From positions 42,227 through 106,226 of the forward strand of contig JAFDXN010000030.1 of assembly GCA_018267915.1 (NCBI GenBank): 64,000 bases of DNA. The letters run 5' to 3'. Below are positions 26,154 through 34,973 of this stretch, piece by piece. The DNA comes from Bacteroidota bacterium (GTDB taxonomy: Bacteria; Bacteroidota; Bacteroidia; Chitinophagales; Chitinophagaceae). Under the pieces are notes generated by a model that was given only the letters and a program-made list of their open reading frames with translations, had not been told where the DNA came from and did not search any database. Each line of letters begins with the position of its first letter. Within the stretch, counting starts at the first letter, position 1. The position numbers were made by a program, and so were the translations under genes.

Positions 26154-27080
26154 ATGACCGTCTCTCAAAAATCAGTTTCAGGCCCGGTGAATGATGTTAA
26201 GGAAAAACAGGACCTCTACCAGCAGGTTACCGATACAATCATCTCGCAAATGGCTAAAGGCGTAGCTCTCTGGCATAAACCCTGGGCGGGTGATGACTTC
26301 AACGTATTTCAAATTCCGAAGAACTGCAAATCAGGCAAAGGGTACAATGGTATCAATATCCTTTTACTATGGTCCGCAACGATTCAAAAAGACCATAAAA
26401 GCAATGAATGGGCATCATTTAAACAGTGGTCGGAACAAGGTGAATCCATCAAAAAGGGAGAAAAAGGAACCCTTGTTGTTTACTATGATACATTTGAAAA
26501 GGAAGAAGATGGCGAACTGAAGAAAGTCCCTTTCCTAAAAGCAAGTGTTGTTTTCAATAAATCCCAACTTAAGAGCTTCAGTCCTGAAACAATCGAAATT
26601 AAGACTCAGGCAAATAAAGTCCAACAGGTTGAGGCGGCATCACAGTTCGTTTCCAAAACTGCCGCCAGGATCATCCATGAAGGTCATTCCGCCAAGTACA
26701 ACCGCAGGGAAGATGCAATCTACATGCCGCCTCAGGAAGCATTCTTTGATGCAGAAGGATTGACCGCCACCGAGGCATATCATGCAACCTTGTTCCATGA
26801 ATTGGGACACTGGACAGGGCACGAACACCGCCTTAACCGGGAATTCGGAAAGCGCTTTGGTGACAATAGCTATGCCTTTGAGGAATTAGTAGCGGAACTT
26901 ACCGCCGCCTTTTTATGCGCGGAGCTATCAATTACCAATCAGCCGCGTGAGACACATGCAAGTTATCTTGCCAACTGGCTAGATGTCATGCAGTCCGACA
27001 AGCGGGCAATTTTCACGGCCGCAACGTCAGCCTCCAAAGCTGTTGAATACCTGAAGAAATTGCAAACCATCACTATCTAG
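26154..27080 (+). CDS. ardC: ArdC-like antirestriction protein (ssDNA-binding plus metallopeptidase)
   Basis: This 308-aa protein has an N-terminal ArdC-type ssDNA-binding domain (QVTDTIISQMAKGVALWHKP, GYNGINILLLW, then EKGTLVVYYDTF). A C-terminal zincin-like peptidase follows, with HELGHWTGHEHRL (zinc His residues, catalytic Glu) and the downstream Glu in FEELVAELTAAFLC. ArdC proteins protect incoming single-stranded plasmid DNA from restriction in the new host. This suits an element transferred by a relaxase. A 176-nt imperfect hairpin covers its start region, and a strong terminator follows its stop. Confidence 0.85.
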   Translation: MTVSQKSVSGPVNDVKEKQDLYQQVTDTIISQMAKGVALWHKPWAGDDFNVFQIPKNCKSGKGYNGINILLLWSATIQKDHKSNEWASFKQWSEQGESIKKGEKGTLVVYYDTFEKEEDGELKKVPFLKASVVFNKSQLKSFSPETIEIKTQANKVQQVEAASQFVSKTAARIIHEGHSAKYNRREDAIYMPPQEAFFDAEGLTATEAYHATLFHELGHWTGHEHRLNREFGKRFGDNSYAFEELVAELTAAFLCAELSITNQPRETHASYLANWLDVMQSDKRAIFTAATSASKAVEYLKKLQTITI

Positions 27081-27086
27081 GCGCCG

Positions 27087-27119
27087 GGCGACCCTGATAT
27101 CACTTCAGGGTCGCCTTTT
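27087..27119 (+). terminator. Intrinsic terminator after ardC
   Basis: A perfect 11-bp stem GGCGACCCTGA/TCAGGGTCGCC with a 7-nt loop is followed by TTTT. It ends at the stop codon of the convergent gene at 27119. Confidence 0.85.
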
Positions 27120-27667
27120 CATTCACGCTCATAATCTTCATCTTTTTCAAATTCCATGTCTTTTTCATAGCCTTTTGCGCCTGCGTCTGGTGGGTCGAGC
27201 TTTTGCAGCATCCTATCGAGATGGTTTATAGAAGGACTATCCGCCTGTTCCTTGGCGGCCTCCTCTTTAGCCACAGCAATTTTTTCATGCTCCTGTCTGG
27301 CGGCTTCCAGGTTTACCGCCTCCATTTTTGCCGGCGGCAACTTTTCTGCGCTTCTGTCCCGCTGGACCCGCTCGAGCTCTGCATTAAAGTATGCGATGCC
27401 GTCCTTGGCTTTAAAACAGGTACTTTTATAATGACCATGATTGTCGCAAATAAATGTGTTACTGCTTTTATTATAGAACAGCGTTTCACCTTTACCGCCG
27501 ACTATCATTTGGGTATTGGGGTCGGTCAGTTGGGAAATGATATGGTCCATCATTTGCCCTCTCGTAACTATGCCGTCTTTCTTGAATTCATTGATATGCC
27601 TGTTATATCCGTGGTCGCGAATGACCTTTAAGGCAATCTCCCGGGCAATCCTTCTATCTGCGCGCAT
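27119..27667 (-). CDS. Hypothetical mobilisation-region protein, 182 aa
   Basis: This 182-aa protein has a basic N-terminal part (MRADRRIAREIALKVIRDHGY), a middle with FYNKSSNTFICDNHGHY and a Cys, and an acidic, Lys/Glu/Ala-rich coiled-coil tail ending in many Glu and Asp residues. The start overlaps the upstream gene by 14 bp. It is the last gene of a minus-strand run beginning with the relaxase, so it is probably an accessory mobilisation or post-transfer protein. No family is recognised. Confidence 0.65.
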   Translation of the reverse strand: MRADRRIAREIALKVIRDHGYNRHINEFKKDGIVTRGQMMDHIISQLTDPNTQMIVGGKGETLFYNKSSNTFICDNHGHYKSTCFKAKDGIAYFNAELERVQRDRSAEKLPPAKMEAVNLEAARQEHEKIAVAKEEAAKEQADSPSINHLDRMLQKLDPPDAGAKGYEKDMEFEKDEDYERE

Positions 27668-27863
27668 CCTGATTAGATTTAGTTAATACCCCAAAAAAGT
27701 CATTTCTAAGCTTCTGGAATTCAACCTTGGTCAGACGCAAGATGCCTGGGTCGATGTCATCAAATTGTTGGGATAGTGCCTGCAGGCATCCTGCCAGTGC
27801 GCTCATTTCTGGTGCCTCGATAAGTACGACTGTATCTGCACCGATTGTTTCAATCAGTTTCAT
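27654..27863 (-). CDS. Small hypothetical protein, 69 aa
   Basis: This 69-aa protein (MKLIETIGADTVVLIEAPEM...) has no signal peptide. It overlaps the next gene of the run by 14 bp, which suggests translational coupling. The sequence is protein-like with helices around LAGCLQALSQQFDDIDPG and LTKVEFQKLRNDFFG. The function is unknown; the context is mobilisation. Confidence 0.6.
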   Translation of the reverse strand: MKLIETIGADTVVLIEAPEMSALAGCLQALSQQFDDIDPGILRLTKVEFQKLRNDFFGVLTKSNQDARR

Positions 27864-27925
27864 TGTTGTTCTCCGTTTTAAAATTTTACAATATCTGTGG
27901 GTCGCATAGACGTATCAGGCAACCG

Positions 27926-28297
27926 CTACTTTGCCAGGTTCCTGATTTTTATATCATTTACTACGGTATTCGCTTCTGAAAGAGCATTATATCGGCCGTC
28001 CATACACTGAATTACTTTTACTGTATTACAAATGATCCCCAAATGCAAGGATTCCAAAAATTGCCCTTCCAAAGTCACTTCTTCGGTGGTGAACGTGACC
28101 ACTATTTTTGTTCGCTCGGGGTTGCTTTCGCATTTTACGACGTATGGATAGTTGAGCGACATGACACTGCCGTCTTTACATATAAATGTGATATACCTGG
28201 TAACAAGCCTGTCATCATGCAGGCTTGTGCCTTTCTCTTTCTCGACAATGTCATTGCCGAGCATACGTTCCAGTTTATCATTATATGCTTGGCTCAT
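27926..28297 (-). CDS. Hypothetical protein following the relaxase gene, 123 aa
   Basis: I chose the ATG at 28297 (MSQAYNDKLERMLG) rather than an ATG 33 bp upstream because it overlaps the relaxase stop by only 17 bp. The protein is probably a beta-rich cytosolic domain (RYITFICKDGSVMSLNYPYV, then TKIVVTFTTEEVTL). No motif is recognised. Its position directly behind the relaxase suggests an accessory role in transfer. Confidence 0.6.
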   Translation of the reverse strand: MSQAYNDKLERMLGNDIVEKEKGTSLHDDRLVTRYITFICKDGSVMSLNYPYVVKCESNPERTKIVVTFTTEEVTLEGQFLESLHLGIICNTVKVIQCMDGRYNALSEANTVVNDIKIRNLAK

Positions 28298-31022
28298 AAT
28301 CGCGCTCTTTGTCAAATTGTCGACTGCCATAAGTGTAGGCTTTTGTTTTATCCGGTTGCGGCAAATCCTTCATAGCCTCGCGCTCTTTGGCGATCACGGC
28401 TTCTGTGTGTTTTGAGTAAGCGAGGAGTTCATGCGCTGATACCCTGTCTCCCAAGTCAGTGATATGTTCCAGAAATCCCGTTTTGTCGTCCGTGTAAAAA
28501 CTTGCTTTCTCTTTTCCTCTGGAAGCACTGACATAAAATTGCTTAGCGTCTGTCGCCCCAAAGGTTGCCGCAGGCTGGGCAATAAAAACATGGTCTACAG
28601 TTTTGCCCTGTGCTGAATGTGATGTAATACAGTGAGCATGGGTCAGGTGTCCGAAATCTCTCTTTACCGTGAAGCTGCTTTTGCTGACGGGGTTCTGTAT
28701 TTTTATAGTCTTATCGTCAAAAGCCCTAACGATATAGACCTCTCCATTATTCAGCTCACGCTTTTTATTATCCAAAGAGTTCTTTGTGATCCGAACCTTG
28801 TCACCATTTGATAATGGGATTTGCCTTTGTTCCATGACATCAAAATCCTTTGCCTTATGTAGCGGCAATTTTTCAATCTTTCCTTCTGCGGATTTGATAT
28901 GGATTTCGTGTTGCTCGACCTTTTGCACTTCCCAGGCACTGCCGCGCTTAATACCCTTAAGGTTCTGATTGAATTGTACGACGTTGCCCTCCTTGTAATT
29001 TCTCCAGTCCTGTCGTTCGGCAAGAGTCATACTCAGCCCGGCAAACGAGATAAATTGAATTTCCTTTTTACCGAGTTTCTTCGCTTTTCGAAGCTGCTCC
29101 CTAATTTCTAGTGTTACTTGCGCTCCCTGGTTATGGGTTGGGCAAACAACAAGAGCGGATTTTCCCGACTTCACTGATTGAACGTAATCTCTTACAAGTT
29201 GTTCATAAGGCCTGTCAGGATCGACCTGTTTAATAGAACCTAGCGCCTCCAGTTTGCTGAATCCGCTCAGGATTGCCCCCTTGGACAGGTCTTCAATTGC
29301 TGCCTTATACCGGGCTTCCTTTTGTCTTTTGATTTCTGTGACCTCTGCGACTTTTATTTTGCCGACCGTGTTTAATATTCTGAGCGCATCGCCACGCACC
29401 AAACTTGTATGCTGGCGCGTGTCGCCTCCAAGCACGAGCTGGACATTCTTTTGATTCGCAAGGTGAATGAGGTCGCCCATATCTTTCGTCCCGAGTAGCC
29501 CAGCTTCGTCGACCCATAGCACCTGGTTTTGAAGTTTTGCCTGCAATTCCTTGTCATTTAAGAGCTTTGCAACCGTTTCTGCATCCTTGAAGCCATCCTC
29601 CCGCAGCACACCACGGGATGCCTGTGCAGTCGGCGCAACGACATAAATATCCTTGCCTGCACGTTGGATCATTTTTTTTGCCTCGGTCATTAGATAGGTT
29701 TTGCCAGTTCCGGCCGCGCCCCGGACTATACTTACCCGATTATTTGTCGTGAGTATGTGACGTACTGCAGCCGCTTGTTCGCCATCAAGATTTAATTCAG
29801 GTGCTATTTGGTATAGCGGTATATGTTTGCCGTTGCCTTCACGGGCGAGGTCTATCATGCGTTTTTCCTCGCGTAAGACTTCTCTGGTAGTGCTGACTTT
29901 CCGTTTGCCCTCTGTGATAGTTATTAGTCTTCCATCATTGGCAAGAGATTCCTTTAAGTCAGGGACCGACACATCAGGATTCCCAATTGCTTGTTTAATT
30001 GCTACTTCTTCTATCCGCCTCAACTCCTTAACTGATGCACGTTCAAAAGTATGGGACAAGGCGAACTCGACGCATTTTGCGGTGGTGATTTTATTATCCT
30101 TCCTTATCTCCTTGGTTCGCAACGCAGGCTGGTCAATCTGATTCTCTGTATATCCATCGTTAATAATCTGGTTTTTCCAGCTATTACGAAGTTCTGCCAT
30201 GGAAAGGCCTTTTTGCTTTTTTGACCTGGTCCTTGCTCCCAGTTCCGCCAGCTCCTTTGCGTTGACGATGCCTTTTTCTTTTGCAGCTCGTCCTATTTGG
30301 TCAGTTCGCTTGCTGAACATATCAAGAACGACTTTGGGCACACCCACTATTTCAAATGATTTATCTGAGCGTCGCACCTGGTAGCCTAGTTTTATCAAAT
30401 TATCCGAAAGGTGCTTGTGGAACATTGCCTGAAAGAAAGGCATCGACCGTTTCATCTCCCGGAACTTCGCTGCTTTATACTGGTTCTCCACTTTGTCGTA
30501 AGTCATATTGAACGTGTAAACATGGGCGTGGAGGTGAGGGTCAGGCGCATGTCCCTCGACGGGCCTCGCTGTCTGATGTATGAATGTTGCATAAATCAGT
30601 TCGCCTGTATGCCTGTCATCGTAATGGCCACCCTTGCGTACCCGTGTCATAGTGTCAGACTCGACCTCAGCCATTGTTTTCCCGACAGCATCATTAAAGG
30701 CATCGGTGAGGTGACCGTCTTTCGTAAGGCCGCTGAGGATGCTTAGGCTCTTCGGGGCGTGAAAACTGATGTCATATCCGACGATCCTGTTGTCTGTCGT
30801 CCGGGCAGTTACCTGTTCCCCGGTTTTAGGATTGATATTATCACACAGCGAATGAAAGGCATGTCTGGTGACTTCACCAGAAAGCCCCATGCGTTCTGCG
30901 AGCTTTCCCGAAAACACACCGCTCAGTTCCTGGTCATTGATAAAGTAGTCCGCCTTAGCCAATGACTCTGTGTAGTATGCTTTAGCCTGCGCTGGCGACT
31001 TGCTTTGAATCATCCTTATCAT
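28281..31022 (-). CDS. MobF-family conjugative relaxase with helicase domain (TrwC/TraI-like)
   Basis: This is a 913-aa protein. The relaxase domain has an N-terminal tyrosine pair (AKAYYTESLAKADYF, near residue 16), ISFHAPKSLSILSGL, and the HUH metal site DPHLHAHVYTFN at about 160. A RecD/TraI-type helicase follows with Walker A RGAAGTGKTYL near 436, WVDEAGLLG, LGGDTRQH and a C-terminal UvrD-like end THAHCITSHSAQGKT. MobF relaxases nick oriT and travel covalently linked to the transferred strand. All catalytic parts look intact. The coupling-protein gene lies 980 bp upstream in the same direction. Confidence 0.93.
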   Translation of the reverse strand: MIRMIQSKSPAQAKAYYTESLAKADYFINDQELSGVFSGKLAERMGLSGEVTRHAFHSLCDNINPKTGEQVTARTTDNRIVGYDISFHAPKSLSILSGLTKDGHLTDAFNDAVGKTMAEVESDTMTRVRKGGHYDDRHTGELIYATFIHQTARPVEGHAPDPHLHAHVYTFNMTYDKVENQYKAAKFREMKRSMPFFQAMFHKHLSDNLIKLGYQVRRSDKSFEIVGVPKVVLDMFSKRTDQIGRAAKEKGIVNAKELAELGARTRSKKQKGLSMAELRNSWKNQIINDGYTENQIDQPALRTKEIRKDNKITTAKCVEFALSHTFERASVKELRRIEEVAIKQAIGNPDVSVPDLKESLANDGRLITITEGKRKVSTTREVLREEKRMIDLAREGNGKHIPLYQIAPELNLDGEQAAAVRHILTTNNRVSIVRGAAGTGKTYLMTEAKKMIQRAGKDIYVVAPTAQASRGVLREDGFKDAETVAKLLNDKELQAKLQNQVLWVDEAGLLGTKDMGDLIHLANQKNVQLVLGGDTRQHTSLVRGDALRILNTVGKIKVAEVTEIKRQKEARYKAAIEDLSKGAILSGFSKLEALGSIKQVDPDRPYEQLVRDYVQSVKSGKSALVVCPTHNQGAQVTLEIREQLRKAKKLGKKEIQFISFAGLSMTLAERQDWRNYKEGNVVQFNQNLKGIKRGSAWEVQKVEQHEIHIKSAEGKIEKLPLHKAKDFDVMEQRQIPLSNGDKVRITKNSLDNKKRELNNGEVYIVRAFDDKTIKIQNPVSKSSFTVKRDFGHLTHAHCITSHSAQGKTVDHVFIAQPAATFGATDAKQFYVSASRGKEKASFYTDDKTGFLEHITDLGDRVSAHELLAYSKHTEAVIAKEREAMKDLPQPDKTKAYTYGSRQFDKERDYEPSI

Positions 31023-31108
31023 TGGAGTTGGTTTTATATGATTTGAAACTGGCGGTGTGTTATTTCCTTGTTTTTTAATGCGGGATTAGCTTGGTTAATT
31101 TTGCGAAG

Positions 31109-31183
31109 CACACGTTAGGTCAGAAAGTGAAATTGTAACTAGTTATGAAAAGTGAAACAATCAGACTTCTGCCCTACCGTGTG
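31109..31183. other. Candidate oriT: inverted repeat around a palindrome upstream of the relaxase
   Basis: CACACGTTAGG at 31109-31119 faces its near-complement CCTACCGTGTG at 31173-31183 (one mismatch). A perfect palindrome TAACTAGTTA lies between them at 31136-31145. This 169-bp gap upstream of the MobF gene is the usual place for oriT. The nic site cannot be identified by eye. Confidence 0.35.
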
Positions 31184-31191
31184 TTAGGGGC

Positions 31192-31962
31192 TTAAATGGC
31201 TAGTGCGGGTTCGCCTCCGCCGCTGTACTCCCAGGATTGCTCAACCAGCTTTTGGCTCAGCAACAGATCGGTTGGTAATTGTGCGTGAAATTGGGCACCA
31301 CGTGTCTTGCTTGGTGGCTGTTTGAACACGAATATATTCTCCAGCTCCTCGGCAAAAATGATCTCATCGATTTTATCCAGGATGAGATTGTCCCCAATTG
31401 TGTATGCGGCCCAGTAGCTCAAAGAATAAAAAATCGAGCATACGGTCAGGAGCATCCCAAGACTTTGTCCCATCCAAATCATCAAAATACCTCCTATGAA
31501 AAACGGCAATGGTTCCAGAACAATTTCAATAAGTCGGGCATTGGGAGTTCTACCGTCGAATTCCAATTGGTGAAAAATTGGATGAATATCGCCAGCGTAC
31601 TCGCTGAATTTTTCAAAATCATAAACGGAGGGATTCCGACGCACCTCCTTCCAGCGAAGCCATGAACAGTAAATAAAGACTGACAAATAGGCATACCACA
31701 TAAAATGCTGTTGCAGAATATCTATCCACACCTCCCAATAACTCCGGTAAGGGGAGAGGTGGAATGGAAGCCAGGCCATAACGACAATAGCTGTTATTGC
31801 CGAAGCTACGTTAAAGTACCTGCATCCAAAATTTTTACGGATGAGCATTTCGATTACCAGTCTCGGGTATGAACAAAGCATGTACGCATAGTTCAGGATG
31901 AAATTTTTAATGTGGCTCTGCCTTTGAAAGGTCGCACGATAGAAACTTGTTGTTTTAGACAT
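31192..31962 (-). CDS. Membrane protein of the mobilisation block, 256 aa
   Basis: Hydrophobic segments near residues 50-68 (ASAITAIVVMAWLPFHL), 84-102 (FMWYAYLSVFIYCSW) and a double segment at 150-190 (LPFFIGGILMIWMGQSLGML, then LTVCSIFYSLSYWAAY) indicate about four membrane passes, with a C-terminal cytosolic tail. It lies between the coupling protein and relaxase genes, so it may be the small membrane partner that coupling proteins such as TraD need when their own transmembrane part is missing; the T4CP here has none. No family is recognised. Confidence 0.65.
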   Translation of the reverse strand: MSKTTSFYRATFQRQSHIKNFILNYAYMLCSYPRLVIEMLIRKNFGCRYFNVASAITAIVVMAWLPFHLSPYRSYWEVWIDILQQHFMWYAYLSVFIYCSWLRWKEVRRNPSVYDFEKFSEYAGDIHPIFHQLEFDGRTPNARLIEIVLEPLPFFIGGILMIWMGQSLGMLLTVCSIFYSLSYWAAYTIGDNLILDKIDEIIFAEELENIFVFKQPPSKTRGAQFHAQLPTDLLLSQKLVEQSWEYSGGGEPALAI

Positions 31963-32001
31963 AATTTGAATTTTTATTGTGATTATTAATAGAATTCTGA
32001 A

Positions 32002-33498
32002 TTAAGAGTTTTGCAGAAAGGTCACCTTATGATGGTTAAAGCCGCTGGGAAATTTGGTATGCTGCAAGTGGATGTAGGCTTCGACTTTGAAATCGTTTTC
32101 AGGGCCTCCGTTCTTCAGTTGCGGGATTTCCTCCGGACGGACCATAAATTGCAATGTATATTTCTTATTCTTTGAGAAGCTTACCGCCTCCTTGCCGCCC
32201 AACTGGTAGCCGGTTGAGGGTTCCATCATCCATGCCTGTCCAATTAGTTCGCTCGCATATTTATTTGTTTCCACTGAACTATTAGCGTGGAATATTTGCG
32301 TCCCGTAGATACCTAGTAGAGATTGACTCTTGTATTCCGGTTTGTCACCACCGATTGCATCGTAAATATTAGCAAGATTTTGTGTGATAAATACGCTCGC
32401 TATACGATTGCTTCGAGCGGTTAGCATGAACTTATTTTGACAAGGCAGCAGTAGTTCTTGTCCTTCATCCTCCACCAAAAACACAGGACGCCCGTTCTCC
32501 TGGATATTACGGCGCTCCATTGCCTTCATCCATACATACTTAAAGAGTTGCTGGCTGTTTTGACCTGCCGCGTCATATATTTTCACCGGAAGATTGATGA
32601 GGATAATCTTTCCGTCTAAGCAATCCTCTGGTTTGACGTTTGATCTATTCTTGAAGAACAGGCTGTAAATGGGCTCCTCAAGCATCGAATGCACAAAGCC
32701 CAGGAAATAGAAATCGATCACAGCCCTGGTCTTCTCCCCTAGGCTAAACATGCTACGGTAAAAGAATTGCCTAAGCATTCTGAGCTGCCTTATCTCGGAA
32801 ACCTCCATTTCAACGGCAAACTCGTACTCTTTTTGGGAGGCATTGTCTATCCAGCTCTGATCCTGTCTTTTATTCCACACTTCTGTCAGGGTCCGAACGT
32901 TTCTTTTTGCTGCCTCAAAAGCAATAAGAAAAGCGTTCTCGCCCGGTTCACCCTCCATATCATTTTTTCGGGGTGCGGTTTGGGCAATTTCAAATAACAG
33001 CTGCAATGTAACCTTACCATGGGCCAATAAACAAAGACTAATAATGTTCTTCAAAAACATGTCATTCGCTTGTTCCCAGAAAACATCATCTCCGCGCGCT
33101 GCTGCACGCTGTTCGTTTGCCTTAATTACTTCCTTCAGGCTTTTGAAAATGTTATTAGCGTAATTAGCTCGGGTGTCACACGTCGAAATATAATCAAGCG
33201 TGTCAAAGTAATATTGTCCCCCCGGCTCAATAATAACAAGGTCATTTTCTCGCCCTTCTTCTAAACAATAAGCTCTCCAGTCCTGCACATCTGTTTCTTT
33301 CACTGTGAGGACAAGGCCACCATAATTATTTCGCAACATTCGTTTCGCTATGGTCCTACAACTCCCCGTGGACTTGCCACTACCGGTGCCGCCGACGATA
33401 AGCGTAGCGGCGAAAGAGGATCTCATTGTCCAGTCAGTTCTGCCGCTTTCACAGGCAAAACCAAGAATTGGTTTGTCGATATCAAATTGGTTGTTCAT
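32002..33498 (-). CDS. Type IV coupling protein (VirD4/TraD-like ATPase)
   Basis: This is a 498-aa protein with Walker A GGTGSGKS at residues 36-43 and Walker B FLVEDEGQ near 340. A downstream LTARSNRIASVFITQNLANI motif is typical of VirD4/TraG/TraD ATPases (the Q-containing sensor). It lacks the usual N-terminal membrane anchor; the gene for a four-pass membrane protein follows. It should feed the MobF-DNA complex into a mating channel. No channel genes exist in the element, so it must work with a helper element's secretion system. Confidence 0.9.
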   Translation of the reverse strand: MNNQFDIDKPILGFACESGRTDWTMRSSFAATLIVGGTGSGKSTGSCRTIAKRMLRNNYGGLVLTVKETDVQDWRAYCLEEGRENDLVIIEPGGQYYFDTLDYISTCDTRANYANNIFKSLKEVIKANEQRAAARGDDVFWEQANDMFLKNIISLCLLAHGKVTLQLLFEIAQTAPRKNDMEGEPGENAFLIAFEAAKRNVRTLTEVWNKRQDQSWIDNASQKEYEFAVEMEVSEIRQLRMLRQFFYRSMFSLGEKTRAVIDFYFLGFVHSMLEEPIYSLFFKNRSNVKPEDCLDGKIILINLPVKIYDAAGQNSQQLFKYVWMKAMERRNIQENGRPVFLVEDEGQELLLPCQNKFMLTARSNRIASVFITQNLANIYDAIGGDKPEYKSQSLLGIYGTQIFHANSSVETNKYASELIGQAWMMEPSTGYQLGGKEAVSFSKNKKYTLQFMVRPEEIPQLKNGGPENDFKVEAYIHLQHTKFPSGFNHHKVTFLQNS

Positions 33499-33558
33499 AA
33501 ATTATATTGTTTTTAATAGTTGAAGATTGGTTGCGATTCATAACCTTTGTTACTTCGC

Positions 33559-34209
33559 TTATTGGCTGTCTACGATTGAAAAATTTTGTCCGCAGTCGTT
33601 ACAGCTTATATGTAGCGATGCCTTGCCCCACACCTTATTTCCGCAATGGCATACATATCCGGTCTTGTTTGAACCTTTACCGTCTCGAGATACCATCCAT
33701 GGGCCATGCGGCCCCGAACTAACGGTATCGTAAGGGAGCTTATATCTGGTGATATTGTTTTCTAAGATGCATCTGTAAGCTCTATCAAACGGGCCACCAT
33801 CAATGATATAATGGGTCATTTTGCGCCCAGTTTCACGTCCGCCTGGAAGTCCGGTATGGGAGGGTTGTAAGCCAATATGCTTCATGACCCGTGCCCATGC
33901 ACGTGAATGGTATCCCCTGCATAATTCTTTACCATGTGTCTGTATATAGAGATGCGCCATCTCGTGACAAAGCGTGCTGTGCCAGAGTTTTTCTTCTCTA
34001 TCCATGGTATTGGCGTTCAATACGATTTCATGCACTAATAATGCATCACCTACTTTTCTTTGCCATTTTTCCGGCGCAAATGCTCCGTGAAATCCTTTAG
34101 ACCGAACAAGGCTAACGAGACATCCGGGCAGCAGGTTATAAAACAGCTTGCGGTTGTAGTAATCGTAAAGGTCATTGAGCGCTTTAAACTGTTCCTTTGT
34201 GACAGACAT
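33559..34209 (-). CDS. SprT-like metalloprotease
   Basis: The start was set at MSVTKEQF (34209); a longer frame adds 28 unlikely residues. The 216-aa protein has the zinc-protease motif CHEMAHLYIQTHGKELCRGY HSRAW with the third ligand in the second part, and a C-terminal zinc ribbon (YVCHCGN...ISCNDCGQNF). This is the layout of SprT/Spartan family proteins, which in eukaryotes degrade DNA-protein crosslinks. On an element whose relaxase forms such a crosslink and that carries SRAP genes, a role in clearing DNA-protein adducts is attractive but inferred. Confidence 0.83.
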   Translation of the reverse strand: MSVTKEQFKALNDLYDYYNRKLFYNLLPGCLVSLVRSKGFHGAFAPEKWQRKVGDALLVHEIVLNANTMDREEKLWHSTLCHEMAHLYIQTHGKELCRGYHSRAWARVMKHIGLQPSHTGLPGGRETGRKMTHYIIDGGPFDRAYRCILENNITRYKLPYDTVSSGPHGPWMVSRDGKGSNKTGYVCHCGNKVWGKASLHISCNDCGQNFSIVDSQ

Positions 34210-34308
34210 TGATATTGATTTTAAATGAGTTACACAAACTTTTTGTCGAGTACGTTGTAAACATGGAGTTGTTTTAAGTAGGCTGCCGCCCACGGCAGCC
34301 TACAGTGT

Positions 34309-34473
34309 TTACTTTTTCATCTGCTTTCTGAGCTCCTCCATTCTGCTCTCCAGCCTTTGTTGTTCTTCGTTACGGCGACGTTCGCGGTTTTTTCTTTCCT
34401 CCTCATCCCGGCGTTCTTTATTTTTCTGTTCTTGGAGTTCCCTACGGGCTTTATCTAAATCATGTGAGTTCAT
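34309..34473 (-). CDS. Very small charged coiled-coil protein, 54 aa
   Basis: This open frame of 54 codons starts MNSHDLDKARREL and consists almost entirely of Glu, Arg, Lys and Gln, ending MEELRKQMKK; it should be one long helix. It starts with ATG and lies 99 bp before the SprT gene in the same direction. A strong hairpin (TAGGCTGCCG/CGGCAGCCTA, 34279-34302) lies in between. Short peptides of this kind often accompany mobilisation genes, but the function is unknown. Confidence 0.5.
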   Translation of the reverse strand: MNSHDLDKARRELQEQKNKERRDEEERKNRERRRNEEQQRLESRMEELRKQMKK

Positions 34474-34560
34474 AACACTTTGTTTTAATTGATTAAATAA
34501 TAATTGACATATTCATTAAACTGCTCTATTGTTCGCTGTTGAAACCGGTGGAGAATTGCA

Positions 34561-34845
34561 ATGAGTGAAGACCAAACCCAGCCACAGATCGATCCGTTCA
34601 ACCGGGAATCGATGTTTGAGATTGGCTATGTCCGGTATATTGAAAAATACGGCGTTGAAAGTGCCAAAGGATATGTTCAGGCATTTAGTGAATTCTTCAA
34701 AGAAGTTCAGAATATTGTCGGATCGACTGTATCTGCAGACCTTATAAGGAACAAAATGAGCGCGTTTGTTGCAGAATATCATAAAATTTCATCGGCGGTT
34801 AACGAGATTAATTGGAACGAATTGTCTCAAAAGCCCGATTTATAA
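34561..34845 (+). CDS. Hypothetical protein, 94 aa
   Basis: This acidic helical 94-aa protein (MSEDQTQPQIDPFNRESMFE...) has no signal peptide. It is divergent from the mobilisation run and is followed by the CTGACRTC repeat cluster and the 519-aa gene. It could be a small regulator or partner of that gene. No motif is seen. Confidence 0.55.
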   Translation: MSEDQTQPQIDPFNRESMFEIGYVRYIEKYGVESAKGYVQAFSEFFKEVQNIVGSTVSADLIRNKMSAFVAEYHKISSAVNEINWNELSQKPDL

Positions 34846-34882
34846 TCAAATTTCAGACTGAAATAGTTTGGTTGGATAAAAA

Positions 34883-34923
34883 CTGACGTCAGCTGACGTC
34901 AGCAGCTGACATCAACTGACATC
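34883..34923. repeat. Four CTGACRTC repeats, iteron- or operator-like
   Basis: CTGACGTC occurs at 34883 and 34893, and CTGACATC at 34906 and 34916. Spacings are 10, 13 and 10 bp, so pairs lie on one face of the helix. The first two contain the palindrome GACGTC. The cluster lies 50 bp upstream of the 519-aa gene and 38 bp after the 94-aa gene. Confidence 0.7.
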
Positions 34924-34973
34924 AGCGAAATTTTAGAGTTTCAGCCTATATTTATTGTTGAAAACCGCCAAAT

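Noticed and set aside
34279..34302. Intrinsic terminator after the 54-aa gene
   Set aside because: The stem TAGGCTGCCG/CGGCAGCCTA is perfect, but no T run follows on either strand; kept only as a hairpin in the text.
34883..34923. CRISPR array
   Set aside because: Units are only 8-10 bp without spacers of regular length, and no cas gene is nearby. No CRISPR array was seen anywhere in the window.
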